Source of the DNA: Streptomyces sp. NBC_01267
GTDB taxonomy: Bacteria; Actinomycetota; Actinomycetes; Streptomycetales; Streptomycetaceae
NCBI RefSeq assembly: GCF_036241575.1
Contig: NZ_CP108455.1
Span: forward strand, 6,617,001-6,681,000
Direction of reading: 5' to 3'
DNA length: 64,000 nt
The notes under the pieces were generated by a model. That model did no database searches. It saw only the letters and a list, made by a program, of their open reading frames with translations, and was not told the origin of the DNA. Positions 9,294 through 18,134 of this stretch are shown here, piece after piece; the first letter of the stretch is position 1; each line of letters starts with the position of its first letter. The position numbers and the translations under genes are program-made.

Positions 9294-10439
9294 CTAGCGG
9301 CGCATCCGGCGCCGCAGCAGCCACAGCGAGCAGGCCAGCGAGGCGAGGAGGGCGCCGACCGCGGCCACCCCCGCCAGCACCGAGAACTTCTTCGTCGTGG
9401 TGTGGTGACCGGCCGCAGCCGCCGCTGCCGCCGGGGGTGCCTGCGCGCCCTTGGCGTCGGAGGTGGTCTTCGCCGCGGCGGGCTGGAGGGTGCCGACCGG
9501 CCTGACCGCGCCGTCGGCGGCGAAGCCCCAGTCGAGCAGGGCACGGGCGTCCTCGTACACCGAGCCTTCCTGCGGGTTCATCACCGTCACGATCAGGGTG
9601 CGGTCCCCGTGGCGGGCGGCGGCGACCAGGGTGTTGCCCGCGTCCGTGGTGTAGCCGTTCTTGACCCCGATGAGGCCGGGGTAGGGGCTGACGTCCTGGG
9701 TGCCCGCCAGGAGACGGTTGGTGTTCTGGATCTCGAAGGACGGGCCGCTCCGGCCGTCCTTGTCCAGGCCGCCGGGGAACTGGGCGACGCTGGTCGAGCA
9801 GTACCGGGCGAACGCCGGGTCGGACAGGCCCGCCCGGCCGAAGACCGCCAGGTCGTAGGCCGAGGAGTACTGGCCCGGGGTGTCGTAGCCGTCCGGGGAC
9901 ATGACCTGCGTGTCGTGGGCCCCCAGCTCGACGGCCCGCTTCCGCATCTCGTCGGTGGTCTTCTGCCAGCCGCCGTTCATGGCGGCCAGCACGTGTACCG
10001 CGTCGCCCCCGGAACTCAGGAACACCCCGCGCCACAGGTCCGGTACCCGGTACGCGCGCCCCTCGACGAGGCCGACCCGGCTGCTGCCCTCGCCCATCCC
10101 CGCGAGGTCCTCGTGCGACACGGTGTGCAGCCCCTGCCCGGACAGCTTGGGGAGCACCGTGAGCGCGAAGAGCGTCTTGAGCGTGGAGGCCGGGGGCAGA
10201 TGGCGGTGCGCGTCCTTGGAGGCCAGTACATCGCCCGTAGCGGCGTCCGCGACCACCCAGGACAGGGCCGACACCTGACTGGGCAGGGCGGGGGCCCGGG
10301 TCTTGTGCCCGGTCTGTCCGGCCGGTGCGTGCGGGCCCGGAAGCGGGGCTTCGGCGGCGCAGGGAGCGATCATGGCGGTGCTCGCCGCCAGCACCACAGC
10401 TCCCGCGCAGAGACTACGTACGGCTGGTCTGAAGATCAT
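9294..10439 (-). CDS. D-alanyl-D-alanine carboxypeptidase (penicillin-binding protein)
   Basis: 381 residues. Signal peptide at 1-30, peptidase S11 domain, Ala-rich linker, then a C-terminal membrane anchor ending in LLRRRMRR. Active-site motifs: SxxK as STLK, a second motif SSGGD where SxN is usual, and KNG (in GVKNGYTT) in place of KTG. The enzyme trims the terminal D-Ala of peptidoglycan pentapeptides outside the membrane. The Gly and Asn variants are common in actinobacterial homologues as I recall them, so activity is probably kept. Confidence 0.9.
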   Translation of the reverse strand: MIFRPAVRSLCAGAVVLAASTAMIAPCAAEAPLPGPHAPAGQTGHKTRAPALPSQVSALSWVVADAATGDVLASKDAHRHLPPASTLKTLFALTVLPKLSGQGLHTVSHEDLAGMGEGSSRVGLVEGRAYRVPDLWRGVFLSSGGDAVHVLAAMNGGWQKTTDEMRKRAVELGAHDTQVMSPDGYDTPGQYSSAYDLAVFGRAGLSDPAFARYCSTSVAQFPGGLDKDGRSGPSFEIQNTNRLLAGTQDVSPYPGLIGVKNGYTTDAGNTLVAAARHGDRTLIVTVMNPQEGSVYEDARALLDWGFAADGAVRPVGTLQPAAAKTTSDAKGAQAPPAAAAAAAGHHTTTKKFSVLAGVAAVGALLASLACSLWLLRRRMRR

Positions 10440-10709
10440 TCCGTCACGTTAAGAAGGGGCGGCGCCGCTCGCATCCCAGGAGTCGCCGCAGGGTTGACCG
10501 CGGAGTCCGAACGGAGCAAGGGCGCTGCGGAGGAGCCCTGTTGCCGTGCGGCGGACGGCTGGACCGTCCAGCGCAACCGGCTTACCCGTTCGGGTGGCCG
10601 GGCTCGCACGGTGATCACTCCCGGCCTAGCGTTGCTCGCCAATGGGGTGCATTTCCTGCTGAGCGTCGGCAATTGCCGCACATGCATTCCTGTGCCCGGA
10701 GGTACACCC

Positions 10710-11192
10710 ATGCGTTTGACGAGTGTCGGGTCCGCCGCCCTGCTGAGCGCCGTCGTCATATCTCTGACCGCCCCGGCAGCCATGGCGGGCGACAACGGAA
10801 ACATCACGTCCTTCGGATTCAGCGTCTCGCCCGCATCCGTCGCCCCGGGCGGCACGGTCACCCTCAGCGCCAACGGCTGCGAAGTGCCCAGCGTCACCGC
10901 TTCGTCGGGGGTCTTCGACACCGTCACGCTCGAAGAAGGCCACTCCGCCACCGCCAGGGTCGATCCGGACGCCAGGGTCGGCGCCCAGTACGACGTGACG
11001 TTCGAGTGCAAAGGCGAGACGGGCACCACCCCCCTCACGATCTCCAGCCCCTCCAAGGGTGTCAGGGCCGGTCTCGGCGGATCGATCACCGGGATGAACA
11101 CCATGGAACTGGCAGCGGGCGGCGTACTGATCGCCGCGGCCCTCGGCGGCGTGATCCACCTGCGCCGTCGCGCCTCCCGCGCCAACTCCTGA
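10710..11192 (+). CDS. Secreted, membrane-anchored surface protein
   Basis: 160 residues. Signal peptide ending near AMAGDNGN (about 26), a beta-rich domain with two Cys (ANGCEVP and FECKGE) that could pair, then a C-terminal hydrophobic helix and RRRASRANS tail. The overall shape is that of a sortase substrate. A sortase gene follows 43 bases later, yet no LPxTG or LAxTG motif precedes the helix (it reads SITGMNTMELAAGG). GGAGG lies seven bases before the ATG. Likely paired with the sortase; exact function unknown. Confidence 0.75.
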   Translation: MRLTSVGSAALLSAVVISLTAPAAMAGDNGNITSFGFSVSPASVAPGGTVTLSANGCEVPSVTASSGVFDTVTLEEGHSATARVDPDARVGAQYDVTFECKGETGTTPLTISSPSKGVRAGLGGSITGMNTMELAAGGVLIAAALGGVIHLRRRASRANS

Positions 11193-11235
11193 CCGGGAGC
11201 GGGAAGCTGTTCACCGCGGTGCCAGGCGGTACGCG

Positions 11236-11877
11236 ATGAGCGTGACCGGCGACTGTGCCCGGTCCGGCCGCTCCTGGTGGGGAGCCGTGGCGCTCGCCCT
11301 GGTCACCGGTCTCGCGCTGGTACGCCACGGTGCGCAGACCGGCGGTCCACCGCAACCCTCCTCCGCTTCGGCCGCCGCCGGGCTCACCGGCAACCCGACG
11401 TTCCCCCCGGTACGGGCGCTGCCGGCCGCCCGGGTCCAGCGCATCCGTGTCCCGGCCATCCAGGTCGACGCCCCGGTCGCCGACGTGGGGAGGGACCCGC
11501 AGGGCTGGATAGACGCGCCGCCTCCGGCGAGCAGGAACCTGGCGGGCTGGTACACCGGTTCGGTCTCGCCGGGGCAGAGCGGTACCGCGGTCGTCGTCGG
11601 GCACGTGGACAACCGGACGGGGCCGGGGGTGTTCTTCAACCTGGGCGCCCTCAGGCCGGGGCTGCGCATCGAGGTGTTGCGGACGGACGGCCGTACCGCC
11701 GTGTTCGACATCTACCGCATCAGCGTGTTCACGAAGGACGGCTTCCCCGCCGGACGGGTCCACGCCGACACCGGCAGGCCCGAACTCCGGGTCATCACCT
11801 GTGGCGGCGCGTACGCGGAGAAGACCGGGTACGCCGGGAACGTCGTCGTCTTCGCCCGTATGACAGCGGCGCGCTGA
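11236..11877 (+). CDS. Class F sortase
   Basis: 213 residues: a short N-terminus, one membrane helix (about 15-32), a Pro/Ala-rich linker and a sortase beta-barrel. The catalytic His is in VVVGHVD and the Cys in RVITCGGAY (TxTC-like), with an Arg near the C-terminus. It is a membrane-bound transpeptidase acting outside the cell. It forms an operon with the preceding secreted protein, a pair frequently seen in Streptomyces. Confidence 0.88.
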   Translation: MSVTGDCARSGRSWWGAVALALVTGLALVRHGAQTGGPPQPSSASAAAGLTGNPTFPPVRALPAARVQRIRVPAIQVDAPVADVGRDPQGWIDAPPPASRNLAGWYTGSVSPGQSGTAVVVGHVDNRTGPGVFFNLGALRPGLRIEVLRTDGRTAVFDIYRISVFTKDGFPAGRVHADTGRPELRVITCGGAYAEKTGYAGNVVVFARMTAAR

Positions 11878-11983
11878 CGCCCGGCACACGGCTCGTTCCG
11901 CTCCTGCCGTACGTCCCGTGCGGTGGCCCACGGCCCGGCCTCGCGCCCGGCCTCCCGCCCCGTCCTCCCGAGAGGAAGCACCC

Positions 11984-12640
11984 ATGGCCACCCGAGGAGA
12001 GATCACCCGGGTACTGCTCGACGAACACGGCCGTACGTTCGCCGCGGAGGCGGGCATCCGGCTGCGTGACACCCCTCAGCCGCTGTACCAACTCCTGGTC
12101 CTCGCGTGCCTGCTGAGCGCCCGGATCCGCAGCGGCGTCGCCGTCGCGACGGCCCGGTCCCTGAGCGAGGCGGGGCTGCGTGACGCCCGCAGGATGCGCG
12201 CGGCGTCGTGGCAGGAGCGGGTGGACGCCCTCGGCCGCGGCGGCTACCGCCGCTACGACGAGCGCACCGCCACACAGCTCGGCGACGGCGCGCAGTTGCT
12301 GACGGACACGTACGGCGGGGACGTGCGGGGTATGCGGGAGCGGGCGGACGGGGACCTCGGCCGGCTGCGCACGCTGCTGCGGGACGTGCCCGGCCTCGGT
12401 CCCACCGGCGTGAACATCTTCCTGCGGGAGGTGCAGGGGGTGTGGCCCGAAGTCGCGCCCCTGCTGGACGTGAAGGCCCTTCAGGGAGCGGCGGCCGTGG
12501 GCCTGCCGGACGAGCCGCGGGGGCTGGCCCGGCTGGTCGGGGCCGAGGAACTGCCCCGGTTCGCAGCGGCGCTGGTGCGGGTCGCCCTCGACCGGAAGGC
12601 CGCGGCTGCGGTCGTCGAACGGGCGAACGCGCATGGGTGA
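11984..12640 (+). CDS. HhH-GPD superfamily protein, endonuclease III-like
   Basis: 218 residues. The helix-hairpin-helix reads VPGLGPTGVNIFLRE near residues 132-147 and is followed by a candidate catalytic Asp in APLLDVKAL. The C-terminal FeS-cluster cysteines of Nth/MutY are absent. The hairpin Lys of bifunctional EndoIII (GRKTAN) is replaced by PTGVN, so any base-excision activity would be monofunctional. AGAGGAAG precedes the ATG at 11984. Substrate unknown. Confidence 0.75.
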   Translation: MATRGEITRVLLDEHGRTFAAEAGIRLRDTPQPLYQLLVLACLLSARIRSGVAVATARSLSEAGLRDARRMRAASWQERVDALGRGGYRRYDERTATQLGDGAQLLTDTYGGDVRGMRERADGDLGRLRTLLRDVPGLGPTGVNIFLREVQGVWPEVAPLLDVKALQGAAAVGLPDEPRGLARLVGAEELPRFAAALVRVALDRKAAAAVVERANAHG

Positions 12641-12659
12641 GCGGGCCCCCGCAGGAACC

Positions 12660-12712
12660 CGTGGCGGGAGCGGCGGGAGCGGCCGGGGCGGCCGGGGCGG
12701 CCGGGGTAGCCG
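12660..12712 (+). repeat. Short GC-rich tandem repeat
   Basis: Imperfect tandem copies of a nine-base unit resembling GGCCGGGGC between the HhH-GPD gene and the exporter. Probably a slippage-prone spacer; no function is seen. Confidence 0.4.
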
Positions 12713-12780
12713 TGCCGGTCGACGTGATCGGCGCGACCGCCGCCGGAGTGCCGGGCCTCCGGACCGGGAAGGGCTGTGAA

Positions 12781-14010
12781 ATGCCCGATGTATCCGCACC
12801 CGTGGTCAAACTGGTCCGGCGTACCACCGAACCCGTCGCGGCACAGACCCTCCGGTCCACCGCCGCCGCGGTCATCGCGTACGTGGTCGCGCTCCTGCTG
12901 CTGCCGCAACAGGCACCGCTCACCGCGCCGCTGACCGCCCTGCTGGTCGTCCAGGTCACGCTCTACGCGACGCTCACCACCGGGATGAAGCGGGTGAACT
13001 CCGTGGTGGTGGGGGTGCTCATCGCTATCGGCTTCAGCACCCTGGTGGGGCTGACCTGGTGGAGCCTCGGGCTGACGATCTTCACCGCGCTGATCGTGGG
13101 ACGGCTGGTCCGGGTGGACGAGTTCGTCCCCGAGGTCGCGATCAGCGCCATGCTGGTGCTGGGCGTCTCCCAGGTGGCCGACACGGCCTGGGACCGGATC
13201 CTGGAGACGCTGATCGGCGCGGGCGTGGGGCTGCTGTTCAACCTGCTGTTCGCACCGCCCGTCTGGGTCCAGTCCGCAGGTACGTCGATCCAGGGCCTGG
13301 CGGGCGACATGGGCCGGATGCTGCGGGCCGTCGGTGCCGAGATCGACGCCCCGGTCCCCGTCGCGCGGGCCGCCCGGCGACTGCACGAGGCCCGCCGCCT
13401 CGACCACGACATCGCCGAGGTGGACGCGTCCTTGCGGCAGGCCGAGGAGAGTCTGCTGCTCAACCCCCGGGTACGCCAGGGGTTGTTGTCCCGGGTCGTA
13501 CTGCGCACCGGCCTGGACACCCTGGAGATCTGCGCCGTGGTGCTGCGGGTGCTGACCCGGACCATGACGGACCTGTCGAAGGCGCGCACCGACGAACTGC
13601 TCTTCCCCGCGGATGTCACGTCCGGCCTCGAAGTACTGATGGGGGACCTGGCCGACGCCATCGAGAGCTTCGCCGTCCTGGTCACCACGCCGGTCGCGGC
13701 CAGCGCCGAGGAGGCCGAGACGCGGCTGTTCGCGGCGCTGGCCGAGGGCCGGGCCACCCGGGACCGGGTCGCTGATCTTCTTCTGGAGAACGTGCAGAGG
13801 CACCCCCGGCAGTGGCAGCTGCACGGCGCGCTGCTGGCCGAAGTGGACCGGATCCTGGACGAACTCGATGTCGACAAACGCACCGAGCGTCTCATCGAGG
13901 AACTGAACAGCCGGACCGATGCCGTGCGCGAGCGGCATCCCCGACTTGTCGCCGTGACCCGCCGGCTGCGGGGGAGCGCGGCGGCCGTCAGACCAGGACC
14001 CGATTCCTGA
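12781..14010 (+). CDS. Aromatic acid exporter (FUSC family)
   Basis: 409 residues. Six hydrophobic helices in the first 170 residues with GMKRVNSVVVGVLIAIG, a typical ArAE/FUSC pattern. A long helical cytoplasmic domain follows (ARRLHEARRLDHDIAEVDAS). ATG at 12781 has GGGAAGGG upstream. This is the second FUSC-type gene in the window. It is only half the length of the 3776-5491 protein, so it presumably works as an oligomer. Confidence 0.82.
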   Translation: MPDVSAPVVKLVRRTTEPVAAQTLRSTAAAVIAYVVALLLLPQQAPLTAPLTALLVVQVTLYATLTTGMKRVNSVVVGVLIAIGFSTLVGLTWWSLGLTIFTALIVGRLVRVDEFVPEVAISAMLVLGVSQVADTAWDRILETLIGAGVGLLFNLLFAPPVWVQSAGTSIQGLAGDMGRMLRAVGAEIDAPVPVARAARRLHEARRLDHDIAEVDASLRQAEESLLLNPRVRQGLLSRVVLRTGLDTLEICAVVLRVLTRTMTDLSKARTDELLFPADVTSGLEVLMGDLADAIESFAVLVTTPVAASAEEAETRLFAALAEGRATRDRVADLLLENVQRHPRQWQLHGALLAEVDRILDELDVDKRTERLIEELNSRTDAVRERHPRLVAVTRRLRGSAAAVRPGPDS

Positions 14011-14138
14011 CCGGCGCTCGGCTGTCCGCGCTCGGCTCTCCGCGCTCGGACGTCGGGAGGTCACGTTCTGTCTGCTCTGTTAATTTGCCCCTTATGCGTG
14101 AATTATCGGTCTCTGATCAGTTGGGCGGGTGAGGCCGG

Positions 14139-15815
14139 ATGGGCACGATCCGCGACCATCCCGAACTCGCCCTGTTCCTCTGCGTCGCCGCCGGATATCT
14201 GGTGGGGAAGCTACGCATCGGCCCGATCACCCTCGGCGGCATCTGCGGCGTACTGATCGTCTCGCTGCTGCTCGGCACCCGTCATGTCACCGTCGACGAC
14301 GACGTGAAGACGGTGTTCTTCTCGCTCTTCATCTTCTCGCTGGGATACATGGCGGGGCCGCAGTTCTTCTCCAACCTGAACCGCAAGAGCCTGCGGTTCT
14401 TCGCCCTGTGCGTGATCGAACTGGTCTGTGTCCTCGGCATCGCCTACGGCCTGGCGAAGGGCTTCGACCTCGACGTCGGTACGGCCTCCGGCATCCTGGC
14501 GGGCGCCGCCACCGAGTCGGCCGTCGTCGGTACCGCCACCGAGTCCATCGCCAAGCTGAGCGGGCTGACCGCCGACCAGGTCTCCCGGTACCAGGGCCAC
14601 GTCGCCACCGCGTACACGGTCTGCTACCTCTTCGGCCTGATCACCATCGTGCTCTTCACCAGCCAGATCATGCCGATGCTGCTGCGCATCAACCTGGCCG
14701 ACGCCTCCCGCGAGCTGTGGGAGAAGTTGCGGGGTGGTACCTCCGGTCTGCAGTCCGACGAACGGGAGGCGCTGCCCGGCACCGTCGGCCGTACCTACCT
14801 CGTCACCGTGGCGGACGGCAGTACCGTCGGCGAACTGCGAGCCGCCCGCGGCGGGCAGATCACGGTGGAAGGCATCAAACGCGGCAGCAGACTGCTCACC
14901 CCCACCCCAGGCCTGAAGCTGGTGCTCAGCGACCTCGTACAGATCGTCGGCCGCCGCTCCGCCGTCATCGCTGCGGGCCGCGAGATCGGCCCGGAGACCC
15001 CCGCCGTTCCCGGACTCGACACCCCGCTTGCCATGCAGCAGGTGGCGGTCACCGAGAAGGCCACCCACGGCATGACCATCGACCGGGTGGAGCAGACGCA
15101 CCCGGAGTTCCGCGAGGACGGGGTGTACATCACCGACGTGCTGCGCAACGACCAGCATCTGCCGGCCTCCGCCGACACCGTCGTACAACGCGGTGACGTC
15201 CTCACCCTCGTCGGTGCGCGTGGCGGGCTGAACAAGCTGGTCGCCAGGGTCGGCGCGGTCGTCAAGAACGACACCACCGACTACATCTACCTCGGCCTGG
15301 GCATCGTGGTGGGCTCGCTCCTCGGCCAGATCGTCATCCGCGCCGGTGACATCCCGATGTCTCTCGGCACCGGTGGCGGCTGTCTCATCTCCGGGCTGGT
15401 CTTCGGCTGGTTCCGCTCCCGCAGGCCGACGTTCGGCGCCTTCCCACCACAGGCCGCGACCCTGCTCAAGGACCTCGGCCTCGCCGTCTTCATCGCCTGC
15501 ACGGGACTCTCCGCCGGTCCGCAGGCCTGGCCCTTGCTCAAGCAGTACGGGGCGCTGCTGCCCTTCGCGGGCATCGCCATGGTGCTGGTCCCCGCGACGA
15601 TCTCACTGATCGTCGGCCGCAAGCTGCTGCACATCGAGAAGCCGCTGCTGATCGGCGCCATCGCCGGGCAGCAGTGCTCCACCCCGGCCATCACCTCGAT
15701 CACCCAGGTGGCGCAGAGTTCCGTACCGCTCCTCGGCTACACGATCACGTACACCCTCTCGAACTTCCTGCTGCCCCTCACCGGCCCGATTCTCGTCGGC
15801 GTCCTGGGCAGCTGA
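14139..15815 (+). CDS. aspT: Aspartate:alanine exchanger, AspT/YidE family
   Basis: 558 residues: an N-terminal block of five membrane helices (1-180), two RCK/TrkA-C-type cytoplasmic domains (about 210-385), then a second block of five helices (390-558). GAATESAVVGTATES and its counterpart GAIAGQQCSTPAITS match the internally repeated AspT signature. Exchange of aspartate for alanine is electrogenic in the known AspT of Tetragenococcus. The aspartate 4-decarboxylase gene starts 60 bases downstream, which strongly supports the substrate assignment. Confidence 0.88.
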   Translation: MGTIRDHPELALFLCVAAGYLVGKLRIGPITLGGICGVLIVSLLLGTRHVTVDDDVKTVFFSLFIFSLGYMAGPQFFSNLNRKSLRFFALCVIELVCVLGIAYGLAKGFDLDVGTASGILAGAATESAVVGTATESIAKLSGLTADQVSRYQGHVATAYTVCYLFGLITIVLFTSQIMPMLLRINLADASRELWEKLRGGTSGLQSDEREALPGTVGRTYLVTVADGSTVGELRAARGGQITVEGIKRGSRLLTPTPGLKLVLSDLVQIVGRRSAVIAAGREIGPETPAVPGLDTPLAMQQVAVTEKATHGMTIDRVEQTHPEFREDGVYITDVLRNDQHLPASADTVVQRGDVLTLVGARGGLNKLVARVGAVVKNDTTDYIYLGLGIVVGSLLGQIVIRAGDIPMSLGTGGGCLISGLVFGWFRSRRPTFGAFPPQAATLLKDLGLAVFIACTGLSAGPQAWPLLKQYGALLPFAGIAMVLVPATISLIVGRKLLHIEKPLLIGAIAGQQCSTPAITSITQVAQSSVPLLGYTITYTLSNFLLPLTGPILVGVLGS

Positions 15816-15875
15816 CCCGGCTGCCCGTCATCCCCGACCACCGGTACCCCACGAATTTCAGGAGCGGACCAACCG

Positions 15876-17534
15876 ATGACCCAGAGCAGCTTCAGCCGTG
15901 CGGAGATCAAGTCGTTCGCCCGGCTCAGCCCGTTCGAGCTGAAGGACAAGTTCATCGAGATCGCCCGGTCCGCGCAGAGCGACAAGCCCGGCCAGAAGGG
16001 CAAGACCACCCGGGCCATGCTCAACGCGGGACGCGGCAACCCCAACTGGGTGGCCACCGGCCCCCGCGAGGCCTTCCACGCCCTCGGCTACTTCTCGCTC
16101 GCCGAGTCCCGCCGGGTGTGGACCGCCGACAACCTCGGCGGGATGCCGGAGGAGAGCGGATGCGCGCGCCGCTTCGCATCCTTCGTGCGTACGCACCCCG
16201 AACTGCCCGGCATCGAGCTGCTCAAGGCGAGCTTCGACCTGGCGGTCGAGCGCTTCGGCTTCGAACCCGACGCCTTCGTCCATGAGATGACGGACTCGTC
16301 GATCGGCGACAACTACCCGGTGCCGGACCGCATCCTGCACCACACCGAGGAGATCGTGCGCGGCTACCTCGCAGACGAGATCTTCGACGGGCGCCCGCCG
16401 GCGGGGCAGCGGCTCAGCCTGTTCGCCACCGAAGGCGGGACCGCGGCGATGTGCTACATCTTCGACTCGCTGATGAAGAACGGCATCCTGAAGAAGGGGG
16501 ACCGGATCGCCCTGATGGTGCCGGTCTTCACGCCGTACGTGGAGATCCCCGAGCTGGACACGTACGGATTCGACGTGGTGCGGATCGAGGCGAGTCTCTT
16601 CGCGGAGACGGGGGTCCGCCAGTGGCGCTACCCGCCCGAGGAGATCGCGAAGCTCGCCGACCCGGCGGTCAGGCTGGTCTGCTGCGTCAACCCGAGCAAT
16701 CCACCCTCGCTGGCGCTCTCCCCGAAGGTCACCGAACAGATCGTCTCCATCGTCGACGGGCCGAACCCGGAGCTGATCGTCGTCACGGACGATGTGTACG
16801 GCACGTTCGTGGAAGGCTTCCGCTCACTGGCCGCCGATCTGCCACGCAACACGCTGCTCGTGTACTCGTACTCCAAGCACTACGGGGCCACCGGGTGGCG
16901 GCTCGGCGTCATCGGGCTGCACGACGACAACGTCATCGACACGATGCTGGCGGAACTCGGCCCGCAGGAGAAGGCCGCGCTGAACAGGCGGTACGGGACG
17001 CTGTCCCTGGAACCGGAGAAGATCAGGTTCATCGACCGGCTGGTCGCCGACTCCCGCCAGGTGGCGCTGAACCACACCGCCGGACTCTCCCTGCCGCAGC
17101 AGGTGATGATGGCGCTCTTCTCGCTCTTCGACATGCTCGACGAGGGGCAGGCCTACAAGGAACGGATCCGCGCGATCGTCCAGCAGCGGCTGCAACTCCT
17201 GCTGGAGGGCGCGCACATGAAGATCTCCGAGGATCCGAAACGAGCCGGCTACTACATCGAACTCGATCTGCTCGCGGAGGCGGAGCGCATCCACGGCAAA
17301 CCGTTCGCCGAGTACCTCGAAGCCGCCTACGAACCGGTCGACCCGCTGTTCCGGCTGGCCGCGCAGACCTCCGTGGTCCTGCTCAACGGCGGCGGCTTCG
17401 ACGGACCGGAGTGGTCGGTCCGGGTGTCGCTGGCCAACCTGGACGACCTGGACTACCTGAAGATCGGCCACCACCTGAGGTCGATCTTCAACGAGTACGC
17501 ACAGGAGTGGCAGGAGTCGAGCGGGCGGCTCTGA
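15876..17534 (+). CDS. aspD: Aspartate 4-decarboxylase, PLP-dependent
   Basis: 552 residues, the length of bifunctional aspartate aminotransferase/4-decarboxylases and longer than simple aminotransferases. The PLP Lys is in YSYSKHYGATGWRLG near residue 336. Substrate and cofactor elements include CCVNPSNPPS and VTDDVYGTF. It converts L-aspartate to L-alanine and CO2. With AspT it would consume a proton inside while exporting alanine, generating proton motive force and buffering acid. CAGGAGCG precedes the ATG. Confidence 0.9.
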   Translation: MTQSSFSRAEIKSFARLSPFELKDKFIEIARSAQSDKPGQKGKTTRAMLNAGRGNPNWVATGPREAFHALGYFSLAESRRVWTADNLGGMPEESGCARRFASFVRTHPELPGIELLKASFDLAVERFGFEPDAFVHEMTDSSIGDNYPVPDRILHHTEEIVRGYLADEIFDGRPPAGQRLSLFATEGGTAAMCYIFDSLMKNGILKKGDRIALMVPVFTPYVEIPELDTYGFDVVRIEASLFAETGVRQWRYPPEEIAKLADPAVRLVCCVNPSNPPSLALSPKVTEQIVSIVDGPNPELIVVTDDVYGTFVEGFRSLAADLPRNTLLVYSYSKHYGATGWRLGVIGLHDDNVIDTMLAELGPQEKAALNRRYGTLSLEPEKIRFIDRLVADSRQVALNHTAGLSLPQQVMMALFSLFDMLDEGQAYKERIRAIVQQRLQLLLEGAHMKISEDPKRAGYYIELDLLAEAERIHGKPFAEYLEAAYEPVDPLFRLAAQTSVVLLNGGGFDGPEWSVRVSLANLDDLDYLKIGHHLRSIFNEYAQEWQESSGRL

Positions 17535-17701
17535 AGGCGGGGCGCCGGGGACGCATGGACGCGGACGGTTCGACCGTGGTGACCGCATGGGCGGCGCCTT
17601 CGTAGGATCCGGTTCCCGCGCCGACGTGGAGAACGCCGTGCGGCAGAGGGCAGTTCGACGGCAGGGCAGAGCTTGCCGGGAACGGCACTAGAGTGCGCTG
17701 T

Positions 17702-18100
17702 GTGCCGTCGTACAGCATTGGGCAGGCAGCGAGGCTGCTGGGCGTGAGTTCGGAGACCGTCCGGAGGTGGGCCGACTCCGGACGCCTGCGCATGGACAGG
17801 GAAGGGCCGGGAAACCGTGCGATCGACGGGGTGAGCCTGGCGGCCTTCGCGAAGGAGCGGGCGCAGGGCATGCACGCGCTGCCGGAGAGCGCCGTGGCCA
17901 CTTCGGTACGGAACGCCTTCCCGGGGATCGTGACGCGGGTGGCGCTCGACGACGTCGCCGCGCAGGTCGAGATCCAGTCCGGACCGCACCGGATCGTCTC
18001 GCTCGTGACGCGGGAGTCCGTCGAGGAACTCGGCATCGAGGTCGGTGTCACCGTCACCGCGCGGGTGAAGTCGACCAACGTGCACATCGACACTCCTTGA
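17702..18100 (+). CDS. MerR-type HTH protein with C-terminal TOBE (molybdopterin-binding) domain
   Basis: 132 residues. HTH at the N-terminus (SIGQAARLLGVSSETVRRWADSGRL) and a Mop/TOBE fold at the C-terminus with SARNxF-like ATSVRNAFPGIV and VTARVKSTNVHI. Proteins of this shape bind molybdate or Mo-cofactor and often regulate molybdenum genes. The molybdenum hydroxylase genes 2 kb away fit that context. GTG at 17702 is chosen; GTG at 17693 is possible. Confidence 0.8.
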   Translation: MPSYSIGQAARLLGVSSETVRRWADSGRLRMDREGPGNRAIDGVSLAAFAKERAQGMHALPESAVATSVRNAFPGIVTRVALDDVAAQVEIQSGPHRIVSLVTRESVEELGIEVGVTVTARVKSTNVHIDTP

Positions 18101-18134
18101 ACCTGCGCTGTCCCAGTGGCATCTCGGTGCCGTC

